A stretch of DNA of 64,000 bases from Cohnella sp. AR92 (GTDB lineage Bacteria; Bacillota; Bacilli; Paenibacillales; Paenibacillaceae): the NCBI RefSeq assembly GCF_003990975.1, contig NZ_RZJR01000003.1:124001-188000 (forward strand), read 5' to 3'. Below are positions 42,853-57,608 of this stretch, in pieces. Within the stretch, counting starts at the first letter, position 1. Every line of letters starts with the position of its first letter. The position numbers and the translations under genes were made by a program. The notes beneath the pieces were generated by a model. The model saw only the letters and a program-made list of their open reading frames with translations. It ran no database searches and was not told the DNA's origin.

Positions 42853-43752
42853 ATGAACCCGAACCCGAACCCGAATTCGAACCCGAACCCGGGCCAATCC
42901 CGAAATCTCTCTGGCTGGATGAGCGGGAAATCCTTGGTTAACGGGTCCAGGTCGTTTCTTCTTTATCTGCTATTGTTCGCGGGGGTCGCCGTGACTCTGT
43001 TCCCATTCCTGTGGATGGCGGCCTCCTCGTTCAAGGAGCCCAAGGATCTGTTCGATCTGAGCCTGATTCCATCGCCCGCGACCTGGAGCAATTACGGAGA
43101 TTTGTTCGTCAAGGCTCCATTCGGGCGATGGATTGCAAACACGGCGGTCGTGGCTGTCTCCACGACGGTGTCGGTGTTGGTATTCGATACGATCGTGGGC
43201 TATGTGCTTGCTAAATTCGTTTTTCCCGGGAGAACGGTCATCTTCGTCGTTATTATAAGCACGCTGATGGTCCCCACCGAGATGCTTATCATTCCCTGGT
43301 ACTTGCTGGCCTCGAAGCTAGGGCTGTCGGATACGTACGCCGGCCTGCTGCTGCCGGGTCTGATCTCCGCGTTCGGGATATTCCTCATGCGGCAGTTCAT
43401 GGAGTCGCTCCCTTCGGAGCTTCTGGACGCGGCGCGCATCGATGGGTTAAACGAGTGGAGAGTGTTCTCTTCCATCGCCGTTCCTCTCATGAAGCCAGCC
43501 TTGGCGACACTCGCTATCCTAAGCTTCATCTCAAGCTGGAATCAGTTCATCTGGCCCTTCATCGTGCTGCAGACTGAGAACAAATACACGCTTCCAGTCG
43601 GCATGGTTTATTTCTCCAGCGAGCTGAAGGACAATAGCGGATGGATCCTGATCATGACGGCCGCCACGGTCTCCGTCCTTCCGCTGATCGTTGTCTTCTT
43701 GATTTTCCAGAAACGAATTATTCAAGGGATTGCTTTAAGCGGGATGAAGTAA
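42853..43752 (+). CDS. ABC importer permease, MalG/UgpE type
   Basis: A 299-residue partner permease with the EAA motif SELLDAARIDGLNEWRVFSSIAVPLM. Its N-terminus is odd: residues 2-13 are alternating Asn-Pro (NPNPNPNSNPNP), encoded by tandem AACCCG hexamers at 42856-42891, a segment that could vary in length by slippage. AGGAGG lies 7 bp before the ATG. The cytosolic tail should not disturb transport, since the first helix starts near residue 35. Confidence 0.9.
   Translation: MNPNPNPNSNPNPGQSRNLSGWMSGKSLVNGSRSFLLYLLLFAGVAVTLFPFLWMAASSFKEPKDLFDLSLIPSPATWSNYGDLFVKAPFGRWIANTAVVAVSTTVSVLVFDTIVGYVLAKFVFPGRTVIFVVIISTLMVPTEMLIIPWYLLASKLGLSDTYAGLLLPGLISAFGIFLMRQFMESLPSELLDAARIDGLNEWRVFSSIAVPLMKPALATLAILSFISSWNQFIWPFIVLQTENKYTLPVGMVYFSSELKDNSGWILIMTAATVSVLPLIVVFLIFQKRIIQGIALSGMK
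42856..42891 (+). repeat. AACCCG hexanucleotide repeat inside a permease gene
   Basis: Six 6-bp units, five AACCCG and one AATTCG, directly behind the ATG of the second permease. Changes in unit number keep the frame and alter the Asn-Pro tail. Confidence 0.8.
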
Positions 43753-43769
43753 AGGAGCGGGAATACGAG

Positions 43770-44915
43770 ATGAGTCCATTAACGAAAAAATACGATGTCA
43801 TCGTGGTTGGCGCCGGTTCGATGGGGATGAGCGCGGGTTACGAATTGGCCCGAAGAGGCGCGGAGACGCTGCTGATCGACGCATTCGACCCGCCGCATGG
43901 AGAAGGGAGCCATCATGGCGAGCCGAGGCTGATTCGCCATGCCTATAGCGGCGGTCCCGCTTATGTCAGCCTGGTCCTTAGAGCGGATGAGAAGTGGCGA
44001 CAATTGGAGGAAGCCACGGGGCTGAGACTTCTGGATAGAGCTGGCGTTCTCAACATGGCGGATATCGACGCTTACAACTTTCGCGAACGTCAATTCGATG
44101 CGCAGAGGCAAGGAGTTGCGGTGGAATGGTTGACAGGGGAACAGATCCGCAAGCGTTGGCCGGGCGTGCGCGTTCCGGACAGCTTCCATGGAATGTACGA
44201 ACCGAATGCCGGATATTTATACAGCGAGAGATGCGTTGCCGCCTACAAGCAGGAGGCGTTGCGATCCGGCGCGAAGCTTGCGGCGAACACCTTCGTCACG
44301 GGCCTTAAGGTGGAGAAAGACAGCAGCGTGACCGTACAAACGAAGGATGGAAGCTATTATGCCGAGCGAGTCGTCTTGAGCGCGGGCGCCTGGTTCAATT
44401 CTCTGCGGCCTTTCGTCAACCTGCCGATTCGCCCGTTGCGCAAAGTCGTCGGGTGGTTCGAGACGTCCGAATCGTCGTTTAATAGCGATGTGTTTCCCGG
44501 CTTTACGATCGGCACCAAGAACGGCAGCTTCTATGGGTTTCCGAGCATCGACGGCGCCGGCGTCAAGATCGGCCGCCATGACGGCGGCGTTCCATGGGAG
44601 CCGGGCAAGCCGATGGCTCCGTTCGGAGCTTACCCGGAAGATGAAGAAGACTTGCGGCGGGCGCTGGAGACCTATTTGCCCGGAGCGGCGGGCAAGCTGC
44701 TTCGCGGCGCGGCGTGCAAATACGAGATGTCGCCGGATGAGCACTTTATCATCGACAGACATCCGCATTACAAGAACGTAATCGTGGCTGGGGGATTCTC
44801 CGGTCACGGATTTAAATTCGCAAGCGCGGCAGGCGAAGTGTTGGCGGACTTGGCTTTGAACGGAAGCACCTCCTGGGATCTATCGCCGTTTCGCTTGGGC
44901 CGATTCTCTCTCTAA
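43770..44915 (+). CDS. Covalent-FAD amine oxidase, monomeric sarcosine oxidase/SolA family
   Basis: A 381-residue flavoprotein that oxidises secondary amines such as N-methyl amino acids with oxygen. It has the FAD dinucleotide fold YDVIVVGAGSMGMSAGYELARRG, the family segment GSHHGEPRLIRHAY, and Cys316 within GAACKYEMSPDEHFIIDRHP, the position at which monomeric sarcosine oxidases bind FAD covalently. Lys in GAGVKIGRHDGG matches the oxygen-activating Lys. The same family includes N-methyltryptophan oxidase and fructosyl-amino-acid oxidases, so glycated amines are possible substrates. ATG at 43770 with AAAGGAG upstream. The stop codon lies in an 8-bp CT/AG hairpin (44906-44924). Confidence 0.87.
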   Translation: MSPLTKKYDVIVVGAGSMGMSAGYELARRGAETLLIDAFDPPHGEGSHHGEPRLIRHAYSGGPAYVSLVLRADEKWRQLEEATGLRLLDRAGVLNMADIDAYNFRERQFDAQRQGVAVEWLTGEQIRKRWPGVRVPDSFHGMYEPNAGYLYSERCVAAYKQEALRSGAKLAANTFVTGLKVEKDSSVTVQTKDGSYYAERVVLSAGAWFNSLRPFVNLPIRPLRKVVGWFETSESSFNSDVFPGFTIGTKNGSFYGFPSIDGAGVKIGRHDGGVPWEPGKPMAPFGAYPEDEEDLRRALETYLPGAAGKLLRGAACKYEMSPDEHFIIDRHPHYKNVIVAGGFSGHGFKFASAAGEVLADLALNGSTSWDLSPFRLGRFSL

Positions 44916-44995
44916 AAGAGAGAGGCCGGCAGCCCTTCATCGTTCGAAGCCATCAACCCAAGCCCGTTCATCCCTTATCCGCTGGCACGAGTCTA

Positions 44996-45031
44996 CCCAT
45001 CTGCGCGATCGGCGCAGGCGGGTTTTCTTGT
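44996..45031 (+). terminator. Intrinsic terminator after the amine oxidase operon
   Basis: CTGCGC (45001-45006) pairs with GCGCAG (45012-45017), extended by CCC/GGG across a small internal loop, and is followed by TTTTCTTGTTT. The 270-bp gap on either side shows no gene. Confidence 0.75.
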
Positions 45032-45185
45032 TTCTGCCGGCCCTCTTCGCCGTTCAAACGGAACGTGAAGCAGCCTTTTTTTCTATTGAGAAACTTTTAG
45101 CCTCCGCTAAGGTGCCATTCATCGTCCGTTCACACAAGCATGATACCTTCCGTATTAGCCAAGAAAATAGGAGGAAGATTCATCT

Positions 45186-45944
45186 ATGTCGATCAAGAAG
45201 TGGAATCTCGCGCTTACGGGAGCGCTCGCGATCGCCTTGCTGTCCGGCTGCGGATCGAAATCGGATCATGCTTCGGCGGGCGGCGCGCAGACTCAGACGG
45301 ACAACGGCAGCGCTCAAGGCGGACAGGGACAAGGCGGCAATCGCGGCGGCTTTGGCGGAGGCATGGTCGATGCTAACGGGAATACGGCGGACATGCTGGG
45401 CAAGATCAAAAGCATCAACGGCAACACGATTACGGTGTACAAGTCGAGCTTCGACCCCGGCCAGATGCGCGGCGGCATGAGAAGCGGACAGGGAGGACAA
45501 GGCGGTCAAAGCGGGCAAAACGGAGATGGCGTTCAACCGCCGAGCGGAGCGCCGGATTCCTCGAACGGAGGACAACCTCCCGCGGACGGACAAATGCCGA
45601 GCGGAGCACCCGATGGCGCCAACAAAGGCAATGGCGGCGGTCGTCCAGGCGGCGGGATGGCCAACATGTTCACCGACGAGACCGTCGATATCACGGTGAC
45701 CGACGCGACCGTCATTCAGAAGACTTCGTTCGAGAACAACGAGATGACGACGACGGACGTCGCGCTCTCCGACCTGAAGGCGGACGATGTGCTGACGATC
45801 TGGCTGACCGAAGGAACGCAAGAAGCGGCAACGATCAAGATCGGCGGCTTCGGCGGAGGCATGGGACGAGGCGGTCAAGGTGGAGAGCAAGGCCAAGCCC
45901 AAGACGGTCAAGCACCTGCCGCAAGCGATTCGGCCTCGCAATAG
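45186..45944 (+). CDS. Gly/Gln-rich lipoprotein of unknown function
   Basis: A 252-residue putative lipoprotein: signal followed by lipobox ALLSGC (Cys at residue 22). Two low-complexity Gly/Gln/Pro/Ser regions (about residues 30-60 and 95-160) and a Gly-rich tail flank two short ordered pieces: ADMLGKIKSINGNTITVYKSS and VDITVTDATVIQKTSFENN with LSDLKADDVLTIWLTEGT. These ordered pieces resemble the OB-like DUF5666 pattern of small secreted proteins, but I am not certain. AGGAGGA lies upstream of the ATG. Surface exposure is clear, function is not. Confidence 0.78.
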   Translation: MSIKKWNLALTGALAIALLSGCGSKSDHASAGGAQTQTDNGSAQGGQGQGGNRGGFGGGMVDANGNTADMLGKIKSINGNTITVYKSSFDPGQMRGGMRSGQGGQGGQSGQNGDGVQPPSGAPDSSNGGQPPADGQMPSGAPDGANKGNGGGRPGGGMANMFTDETVDITVTDATVIQKTSFENNEMTTTDVALSDLKADDVLTIWLTEGTQEAATIKIGGFGGGMGRGGQGGEQGQAQDGQAPAASDSASQ

Positions 45945-46713
45945 TCAAGCAGGAAGGCGAGATTGTTAATTAGATAGTTTCAGCTCACTTTTAGAACAGC
46001 ACGAGCAGCGGCGGCGTACGGGAGGCGATCTCGGCGTCGCCCTTGTTCGTTTACCGTCGATTGACGCTTTGTTGAGCAAATAGCGGGCAGCAGAAGCCAC
46101 CCGATCTCCAAGCTCCCCTTCGGCCGGCGGCGAAGAGACAGCCTGTGACAAATGCCCGATTTTATTCGATTTTTCGAATATAAATATTTAGAGGTTCCGA
46201 TATTCGTATGATGTATACGATTTTTCATATATAAAATAAGGTTTGAATTCAATGGAGCAACAATTGGCATGATATTTCGAATACAATCGCCGGAAATGCC
46301 GGTTGTGAGGATAATAAGCTCGAAAAATCATATAGATTCAACAAATCTTTGGAGACGACCTTTGGTAGGCGGTGTAACAAATGGGCTTCAGCGCCCGTAT
46401 GGCGGGAATGTGCGGCGAGATCTTCTCCGAGCCATGTTAGTAGAACAGGACGAATATATTAAAATACAGTACTTTTTCGTCAAATCGAGCTATTTAGTCT
46501 TCTGTCTCTACGGAATAAAATAAGAGAATGAGGGTTCGAAATCCTAGCATATTAGCGGGAAATTGATGGTTGAGATCGGTTTATTTTCTTTTCATCCGTT
46601 TGGCGGTAGTGGTACACTGATGTTCGAAAGGCTTTGGCAGCGAGAGGAATATCGTAAAAAAATAGCGAGGGTCGAGCGATAGCAAGGCTTGGCCGGAAGG
46701 AGCACCTTATCCC
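45945..46713. other. 769-bp AT-rich stretch without a convincing gene
   Basis: Much lower GC than the neighbours. Two similar segments start CGATTTTTC (46167-46187 and 46218-46237) and a reverse copy, CGAAAAATCATATAG, lies at 46321-46335. An 84-codon frame (46269-46523) has a GGAG 11 bp upstream but no recognisable product. A weak promoter for the aldolase may be TTTCAT (46590-46595) with TACACT (46613-46618), 17 bp apart. Confidence 0.5.
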
Positions 46714-47352
46714 ATGTCTAAGAACTTAATGCAAGCTCTGTCCGAAGAGAAAATCGTCGCGATCATTCGCGGGATCTCCGCCGAATCCGGAGATGCAACG
46801 GCTGAAGCGCTGTATCAAGGCGGAATTGTTTTCCTGGAAGTTACGCTCAATACGGACGGCGCGCTCGGCATGATCTCCCGTTTCAAAGAGAAGTACGAGG
46901 GACGCATGAGAATCGGCGCGGGCACGGTGCTCGATATCGGCCAGGCCAAGGAAGCGGTAGCCGCGGGAGCGGAATATCTCATCTCTCCTAACCTGGATGA
47001 GGAAGTCGTCTATTACGGCGTGGAGCAGGGCGTGGAAGTATGGCCGGGCACGATGACGCCGACCGAGATCGTACGCGCATACAAGGCGGGGGCATCCGCC
47101 GTTAAGGTGTTTCCGCTCGGCTCGTTGGGAGTGAACTACCTGAAGGAGATTCGCGGTCCTCTCAATCATATCCCGATGGTAGCGACAGGCGGAGTCAACC
47201 TGAACAATATCCGCACCGTGCTCGATGCGGGCGCGATTGCCGTCGGACTCGGCGGCAACCTCGTGGACAAGCAGCTGGTCAAGGAAGGCAAGTTCGACGA
47301 GCTGACCAAGCTGGCGCAAGCGTTCGTGGCGGAGGTTAAGGGGACAAAATGA
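46714..47352 (+). CDS. eda: 2-dehydro-3-deoxy-phosphogluconate/4-hydroxy-2-oxoglutarate aldolase
   Basis: A 212-residue class I aldolase that cleaves KDPG to pyruvate and glyceraldehyde 3-phosphate. The Schiff-base Lys is residue 131 in AGASAVKVFPLG; the catalytic Glu region is in IVAIIRG and FLEVTLNTDG, and RIGAGTVLD is the conserved phosphate-near motif. It overlaps the kinase gene by 4 bp, so the two provide the last steps of uronate or gluconate breakdown (KDG to KDPG to triose plus pyruvate). Pectin-type sugars are the likely source, in keeping with the glycosidase genes downstream. Confidence 0.92.
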   Translation: MSKNLMQALSEEKIVAIIRGISAESGDATAEALYQGGIVFLEVTLNTDGALGMISRFKEKYEGRMRIGAGTVLDIGQAKEAVAAGAEYLISPNLDEEVVYYGVEQGVEVWPGTMTPTEIVRAYKAGASAVKVFPLGSLGVNYLKEIRGPLNHIPMVATGGVNLNNIRTVLDAGAIAVGLGGNLVDKQLVKEGKFDELTKLAQAFVAEVKGTK

Positions 47353-48341
47353 CAAAGGGCAACGGACGAGGGATAGACGTAGTCACGATAGGGGAGAGCA
47401 TGGTTCTCCTTCAGCCGATGAATGAGGGTCCTCTCGCCTATGCGCCGCTCTTTACCCGTTCGATCGCGGGGGCGGAGTCCAACGTGGCGATCGGCCTTTC
47501 CCGGCTTGGGCTGAAGGTTCGCTGGATCAGCCGGCTCGGCACGGATCCGTTCGGAGACTTGATTCTATCGACGCTTGCGGGCGAAGGAGTAGACGTCAGT
47601 CTGGCGGAGCGGGACTCCGCTTATCCGACCGCGGTCTACTTCAAGGAATTCAAGGGCTATGGCGATCCGAACGTCTACTATTACCGGAAGGGCTCGGCGG
47701 TCAGCAAGCTGACGGCGGAGAACGTCGACGCCGGCTGGTTCGAAGGCGCAAGCCACCTTCACGTGACGGGAATTACGCCCGCTCTCGGTGAAGGCACGGC
47801 CGACGCGGTGCGGGCGGCGATGATCGAAGCCCGCAAGCAAGGGCTGACGATCTCCTTCGACCCGAACCTCCGCCGCAAGCTTTGGAGCGAGGAGAAGGCC
47901 AGAGAGACGCTGTTGTCCCTGATCCCGCTGTGCGATGTGTTTATGCCGGGCTTGGAGGAAGCGGAGTTTCTCGTCGGCGAGATGACGGAGGAAAGCTACG
48001 GCGCTCACTTCCTCTCCATGGGAGCGAAGGCTGTCGTCCTTAAACTCGGGGAAGCGGGCTCGATCGGCTTCACGCCGCTCGCCGCTTACCGGGCTAAGCC
48101 GCATACCGTCAAGCATGTGGTGGATACGGTCGGCGCAGGCGATGCGTTCGCCGCGGGCTTCCTGTCGTCTTGGCTGACGTACGATCCGAACGGGGAAGAC
48201 GCCGAACGCCTCGAGCACGCCTTGGGCCGCGCCAACCTGATGGGGGCGCTTGCCACCCAGTACAAGGGCGACTGGGAAGGGCTGCCGAAGCTCGCCGAAG
48301 TCGAGCGGCTGCTGTCCGGCGGACGCGAGACGACGCGGTAA
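47349..48341 (+). CDS. kdgK: 2-dehydro-3-deoxygluconokinase, PfkB family
   Basis: A 330-residue ribokinase-fold sugar kinase: N-terminal GESMVLLQPMNEGPL, first PfkB signature GAESNVAIGLSRLG, and second signature DTVGAGDAFAAGFLSSWL with the catalytic Asp at residue 265. The pairing with a KDPG aldolase by a 4-bp overlap identifies KDG as the substrate. A terminator follows immediately and overlaps the end of the convergent DinB gene. Confidence 0.92.
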   Translation: MTKGNGRGIDVVTIGESMVLLQPMNEGPLAYAPLFTRSIAGAESNVAIGLSRLGLKVRWISRLGTDPFGDLILSTLAGEGVDVSLAERDSAYPTAVYFKEFKGYGDPNVYYYRKGSAVSKLTAENVDAGWFEGASHLHVTGITPALGEGTADAVRAAMIEARKQGLTISFDPNLRRKLWSEEKARETLLSLIPLCDVFMPGLEEAEFLVGEMTEESYGAHFLSMGAKAVVLKLGEAGSIGFTPLAAYRAKPHTVKHVVDTVGAGDAFAAGFLSSWLTYDPNGEDAERLEHALGRANLMGALATQYKGDWEGLPKLAEVERLLSGGRETTR

Positions 48342-48359
48342 GATAAGAAGAAAGAATAG

Positions 48360-48413
48360 AAGGTCAGTCCGGGTCGGGTATCCCTATAGGGCATTCCCCG
48401 GATTGGCCTTTTT
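48360..48413 (+). terminator. Intrinsic terminator after kdgK
   Basis: A 14-bp stem (48360-48373 with 48397-48410, two G-T pairs) followed by TTTTTG. Its 3' half lies inside the end of the convergent DinB gene. Confidence 0.82.
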
Positions 48414-48929
48414 GTCGCGGAACCGCTTCCGAAGCAGATTGATATGGGCTTGATGATAACGGCTGTGATCGGCGATGTGCCATAATCCCCAGCGAACGGT
48501 CGCCCGCTTCTCGTTCTCATGACCGTAAGCGACGACGGTGTCGAGGTCTTCGTCGGTAAGATCGACGCATGTCTCTCGAAGCAGATGAAGCACGGCCTCA
48601 TAGTCGGAGATCAGCGAATGCAAGGACTGACCGATGACCATCGGAAGCTTGCCGTCCGGTTCGATCATGGGGCCGTATTGCCCTGCTAACGATTGCGGAA
48701 GCGGCTGTCCCTTGATTCGATAAACCCAGTTCAGATCGACACGTGACAGATGCCGGATTAATTGCGCCGTACTATTCGAAGCTTGATCGGGCCCCCTGTA
48801 ATCGACTTCTTCCTGCGACATGCCATCGGTGATGGCTCTCAACCGAAGGTTATTCTCCCTCACGGCGGAGTAGAGCATCCCGACGATCGGGGTCATGTCC
48901 GCTGCGCCTTGCAGATCGTTAATCTTCAT
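48384..48929 (-). CDS. DinB-family protein
   Basis: A 181-residue DinB/DfsB-fold helical protein with the metal His pattern LIRHLSRVDLNWVYR, then VAYGHENE and WHIADHSRYHQAHINLLRKRF. Such proteins are often thiol transferases or damage-response proteins; the function of this one is unknown. I prefer the ATG at 48929, which follows GGAGGG and GGGAG, over that at 48959. It lies 34 bp downstream of the AraC-type gene on the same strand. Confidence 0.8.
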   Translation of the reverse strand: MKINDLQGAADMTPIVGMLYSAVRENNLRLRAITDGMSQEEVDYRGPDQASNSTAQLIRHLSRVDLNWVYRIKGQPLPQSLAGQYGPMIEPDGKLPMVIGQSLHSLISDYEAVLHLLRETCVDLTDEDLDTVVAYGHENEKRATVRWGLWHIADHSRYHQAHINLLRKRFRDKKANPGNAL

Positions 48930-48963
48930 TTTCTCCCGATCCCTCCAGAAGTTCCTCATTCTC

Positions 48964-49785
48964 TTATCCGTACAGCCTTCGATATTGCTCAGGCGGCAGC
49001 CCGGTTTTGCGCCGGAAGGTGGCGATGAAGTGGCTGGAATCGCGGAAGCCGACGCGCTCGGCGATCTCCTTCACGGTACTGGCAGGCTGGCCGATCAAGA
49101 GCTCCTTCGCTTTGCGCAAGCGGAGCTGAATCAGATACACGTAAGGGGAAACGCCGAACGTGCTGCGGAACAGGACGTTAAGCGAGCTGGCGGGCATGTT
49201 CAGCACCTCCGTCATCTCCGCGAGACCGATGTCGGCGTTGGCATAGCCCTGCTCCATCCAATCCAGCAGAGGACGGAGCTTCTCGGAGCTGCGCACCATG
49301 GCGGAGCGGCTGTCGAAGGAGCCGTACTGGCGCAAGGTGATGAGGAAGCGGTAGGCTTCCGCAGAAGCGGTGAGGCCGAACAGATCGTTGTTCTCCTCGA
49401 GGCGGTCGAGAATGCCTTCCAGCAGGACGCGGATCGGCGAGTCCTCTTCCCAGTGCATGGGCGCGGGCTCCATCAGCTCAAGCGACTGAAGCAGCTCTTG
49501 GGCGACCGGCCCTCCGAACGTGAGGTAAGCGGTATCCCATAAGCCTCCGCGGGATTCATAGGCATGGGCGACCCCCGGCTTCACGAGAATGCCGCTGTTC
49601 ACGGGAAGAGCGTACATTCGCCCGCCGACGCTGAATAAACCTTCGCCGTTTACCGTCTGAAGCCAGTGATAATAGGGGTAGCCGTCGCTTCGGACCATCT
49701 TGTTCTCTTCTCTTGCCGTTCCTACCGTCTCGACGAACAAAGGGAGAGAACTCTCTTGTCCGTTCGTGAGCACGAACCGTCTCAT
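48964..49785 (-). CDS. AraC-family transcriptional regulator
   Basis: A 273-residue regulator with an N-terminal cupin-like sensor (YHWLQTVNGEGLFSVGGRMYALPVNSGILVKPGVAHAYESRG) and a C-terminal double HTH ending STVKEIAERVGFRDSSHFIATFRRKTGLPPEQYRRLY. This is the form that senses sugars and activates glycoside hydrolase genes. It is divergent from the GH42-GH95-GH2 genes and is their most probable activator. The ATG at 49785 is preferred, with AGG 12 bp upstream; an ATG at 49806 has no ribosome binding site. Confidence 0.88.
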   Translation of the reverse strand: MRRFVLTNGQESSLPLFVETVGTAREENKMVRSDGYPYYHWLQTVNGEGLFSVGGRMYALPVNSGILVKPGVAHAYESRGGLWDTAYLTFGGPVAQELLQSLELMEPAPMHWEEDSPIRVLLEGILDRLEENNDLFGLTASAEAYRFLITLRQYGSFDSRSAMVRSSEKLRPLLDWMEQGYANADIGLAEMTEVLNMPASSLNVLFRSTFGVSPYVYLIQLRLRKAKELLIGQPASTVKEIAERVGFRDSSHFIATFRRKTGLPPEQYRRLYG

Positions 49786-49830
49786 TGTCGCTAACCTCGC
49801 TGTCATATTCTTATGCCCGCTTGCAAGATG

Positions 49831-49836
49831 ATTATA
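49831..49836 (-). promoter_or_regulatory. Probable -10 box of the AraC-type gene
   Basis: Minus-strand TATAAT is perfect; the -35 region (TTCATG at 16 bp) is poor, so activation or an unusual promoter is possible. Next to it, AGATAT (49868-49873) and ATATCT (49878-49883) form a short inverted repeat in the divergent region. Confidence 0.4.
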
Positions 49837-49911
49837 TTTTACCGCACTCAGACATGAATTAATATAGAGATATCCTTATATCTATCTTAAAGAATCGAAG
49901 GAGTGTCCACA

Positions 49912-51954
49912 TTGATCAACAACAAATTGCCGAAGATCTGGTACGGCGGGGATTACAACCCGGAACAATGGGAAGCGGATACATGGGCGGAAGACGATCG
50001 CCTGTTCAAGCTCGCGGGCATCGACGTCGCTACGATAAACGTATTCTCCTGGGCGCTTAGCCAGCCTAGCGAGGACGAATATAATTTCGAATGGCTGGAC
50101 GAGACGATCGATCGTCTGCACAAGAACGGCGTCGGCGTCTGCCTGGCGACCAGCACCGGCGCTCATCCGGCGTGGATGGCGAAGAAATACCCGGAGGTCA
50201 CCCGCGTCGATTACAACGGCCGCAAGCGCAAGTTCGGCGGACGGCACAATTCTTGCCCGAACAGCCCGGTGTTCCGCAAGTACTCCGAGCGGATCGCCGA
50301 TAAGCTGGCGGAGCGCTACAAGGATCATCCCGCGCTGCTCGTCTGGCACATCTCGAACGAATACGGCGGCTACTGCTACTGCGACAACTGCGCCGAAGCG
50401 TTCCGCGTCTGGCTGCAGAAGCGCTACGGCACGATCGACAGCCTGAACAAGGCGTGGAATACCCGTTTCTGGGGCCACACGTTCTACGATTGGGACGAGA
50501 TCGTTCCTCCTAACGCGCTGAGCGAAGAGTGGGACGGCAACCGCACGAACTTCCAGGGCATCTCGATCGACTATCGCCGCTTCCAGTCGCAGAGCCTCCT
50601 GGACTGCTACCGTCTTGAATACGACGCGGTCAAGAAGCACACGCCGGACGTGCTGGTGACGACAAACCTGATGGGCTTCTATCCGGAGCTCGATTACTTC
50701 GAATGGGCGAAGCACATGGACGTCGTCTCCTGGGACAACTACCCGTCGCTCGATACGCCGGTCAGCCTGACGGCGATGACGCACGACCTTATGCGCGGCC
50801 TGAAGCAAGGGCAGCCGTTCATGCTGATGGAGCAGACGCCGAGCCAGCAGAACTGGCAGGCATACAACTCCTTGAAGCGCCCGGGGGTCATGCGCTTATG
50901 GAGCTATCAGGCCGTCGCCCGCGGAGCCGATACGGTCATGTTCTTCCAGCTTCGCCGTTCGATCGGCGCTTGCGAGAAGTACCATGGCGCGGTCATCGAG
51001 CACGTCGGCCATGAGCATACGCGGGTATTCCGCGAGAGCGCGGAGCTTGGCCGCGAGCTGCAGCTGCTCGGAGACCGCCTGCTCGATTCCCGTCCGAACG
51101 CCCGCGTCGCGCTCGTCTACGATTGGGAGAACCGCTGGGCGACGGACCTGACGAGCGGTCCGACGGTCGCGCTGAAGTACCAGGACGAAGTTCACAAATA
51201 CTACGACGCGCTGTTCAAGCTCGGCATCCAGGCGGACATGATCGGCGTCGAGACCGACCTCTCCGGCTACGACATCGTCATTGCCCCGGTCTTGTATATG
51301 GTTAAGCAAGGCTACGCGAAGAAGGTGGAGAGCTTCGTCGAAGCGGGCGGCACGTTCGTCACGACGTTCTTCAGCGGCATCGTGAACGAGAACGATCTGG
51401 TGACGGTCGGCGGTTACCCGGGCGAGCTGCGCAAGGTGCTCGGCATCTGGGCGGAGGAGATCGACGCTCTGTTCCCGGGCGTCACTAATCAGGTCGTGAT
51501 GAAGGGAGAGCATGGTTCGCTTAACGGCACCTATGATTGCGGCCTGCTGTGCGATCTCATCCACTCGGAAGGCGCGGAGGTGCTCGCGACCTACGGCTCC
51601 GACTTCTACAAGGGCATGCCGGTTCTAACCGTGAATTCGTTCGGCAAGGGCCAAGCCTGGTACGTGGCGACCAGTCCGGACGAGCGCTTCATGCTCGACT
51701 TCATGAAGAACCTGTGCGAAGCCAAAGGCATCAAGCCGCTGGCGAACGTTCCGGCCGGCGTAGAGGCCGCCGAGCGCGTGAAGGGCGACAAATCGTTCCT
51801 GTTCCTGCTCAACCACAATGCGGATGACTCCGCCGTGGAGCTGGAAGCGGGAGCCGGCGGCATCGACCTGCTGACCGGCCAAGCAGCCTCGGGCAAGGTA
51901 GTCGTTCCGGGACGAGGCGTCCTGATCATCGAGAGAGAGGGAGCGGTCCGATAA
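49912..51954 (+). CDS. Beta-galactosidase, glycoside hydrolase family 42
   Basis: A 680-residue GH42 enzyme that removes terminal beta-galactose from short oligosaccharides. Acid/base Glu is residue 150 ([15 protein letters not shown]), nucleophile Glu is residue 307 ([11 protein letters not shown]). The Cys cluster after the acid/base Glu (CYCDNC) is the zinc site of GH42. The domain order is TIM barrel, trimerisation domain (from about residue 390) and small C-terminal beta domain. TTG at 49912 follows AAGGAG by 8 bp. There is no signal peptide, so it is intracellular. The gene is followed 4 bp later by a fucosidase. Confidence 0.92.
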   Translation: MINNKLPKIWYGGDYNPEQWEADTWAEDDRLFKLAGIDVATINVFSWALSQPSEDEYNFEWLDETIDRLHKNGVGVCLATSTGAHPAWMAKKYPEVTRVDYNGRKRKFGGRHNSCPNSPVFRKYSERIADKLAERYKDHPALLVWHISNEYGGYCYCDNCAEAFRVWLQKRYGTIDSLNKAWNTRFWGHTFYDWDEIVPPNALSEEWDGNRTNFQGISIDYRRFQSQSLLDCYRLEYDAVKKHTPDVLVTTNLMGFYPELDYFEWAKHMDVVSWDNYPSLDTPVSLTAMTHDLMRGLKQGQPFMLMEQTPSQQNWQAYNSLKRPGVMRLWSYQAVARGADTVMFFQLRRSIGACEKYHGAVIEHVGHEHTRVFRESAELGRELQLLGDRLLDSRPNARVALVYDWENRWATDLTSGPTVALKYQDEVHKYYDALFKLGIQADMIGVETDLSGYDIVIAPVLYMVKQGYAKKVESFVEAGGTFVTTFFSGIVNENDLVTVGGYPGELRKVLGIWAEEIDALFPGVTNQVVMKGEHGSLNGTYDCGLLCDLIHSEGAEVLATYGSDFYKGMPVLTVNSFGKGQAWYVATSPDERFMLDFMKNLCEAKGIKPLANVPAGVEAAERVKGDKSFLFLLNHNADDSAVELEAGAGGIDLLTGQAASGKVVVPGRGVLIIEREGAVR

Positions 51955-51958
51955 GCCG

Positions 51959-57552
<5,594 letters not shown>

Positions 57553-57608
57553 GCGCTGCATGATTTTTCCTGCCCGAGGGATACTAGCCTCAGACAGGAG
57601 GTGCAGCC

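Noticed and set aside
45980..46270. A 96-codon minus-strand frame in the AT-rich stretch
   Set aside because: No ribosome binding site, basic low-information composition and no recognisable domain.
46269..46523. An 84-codon plus-strand frame in the AT-rich stretch
   Set aside because: A GGAG lies 11 bp upstream, but the composition is irregular, there is no family resemblance and no operon partner; kept only as a possibility in the gap entry.
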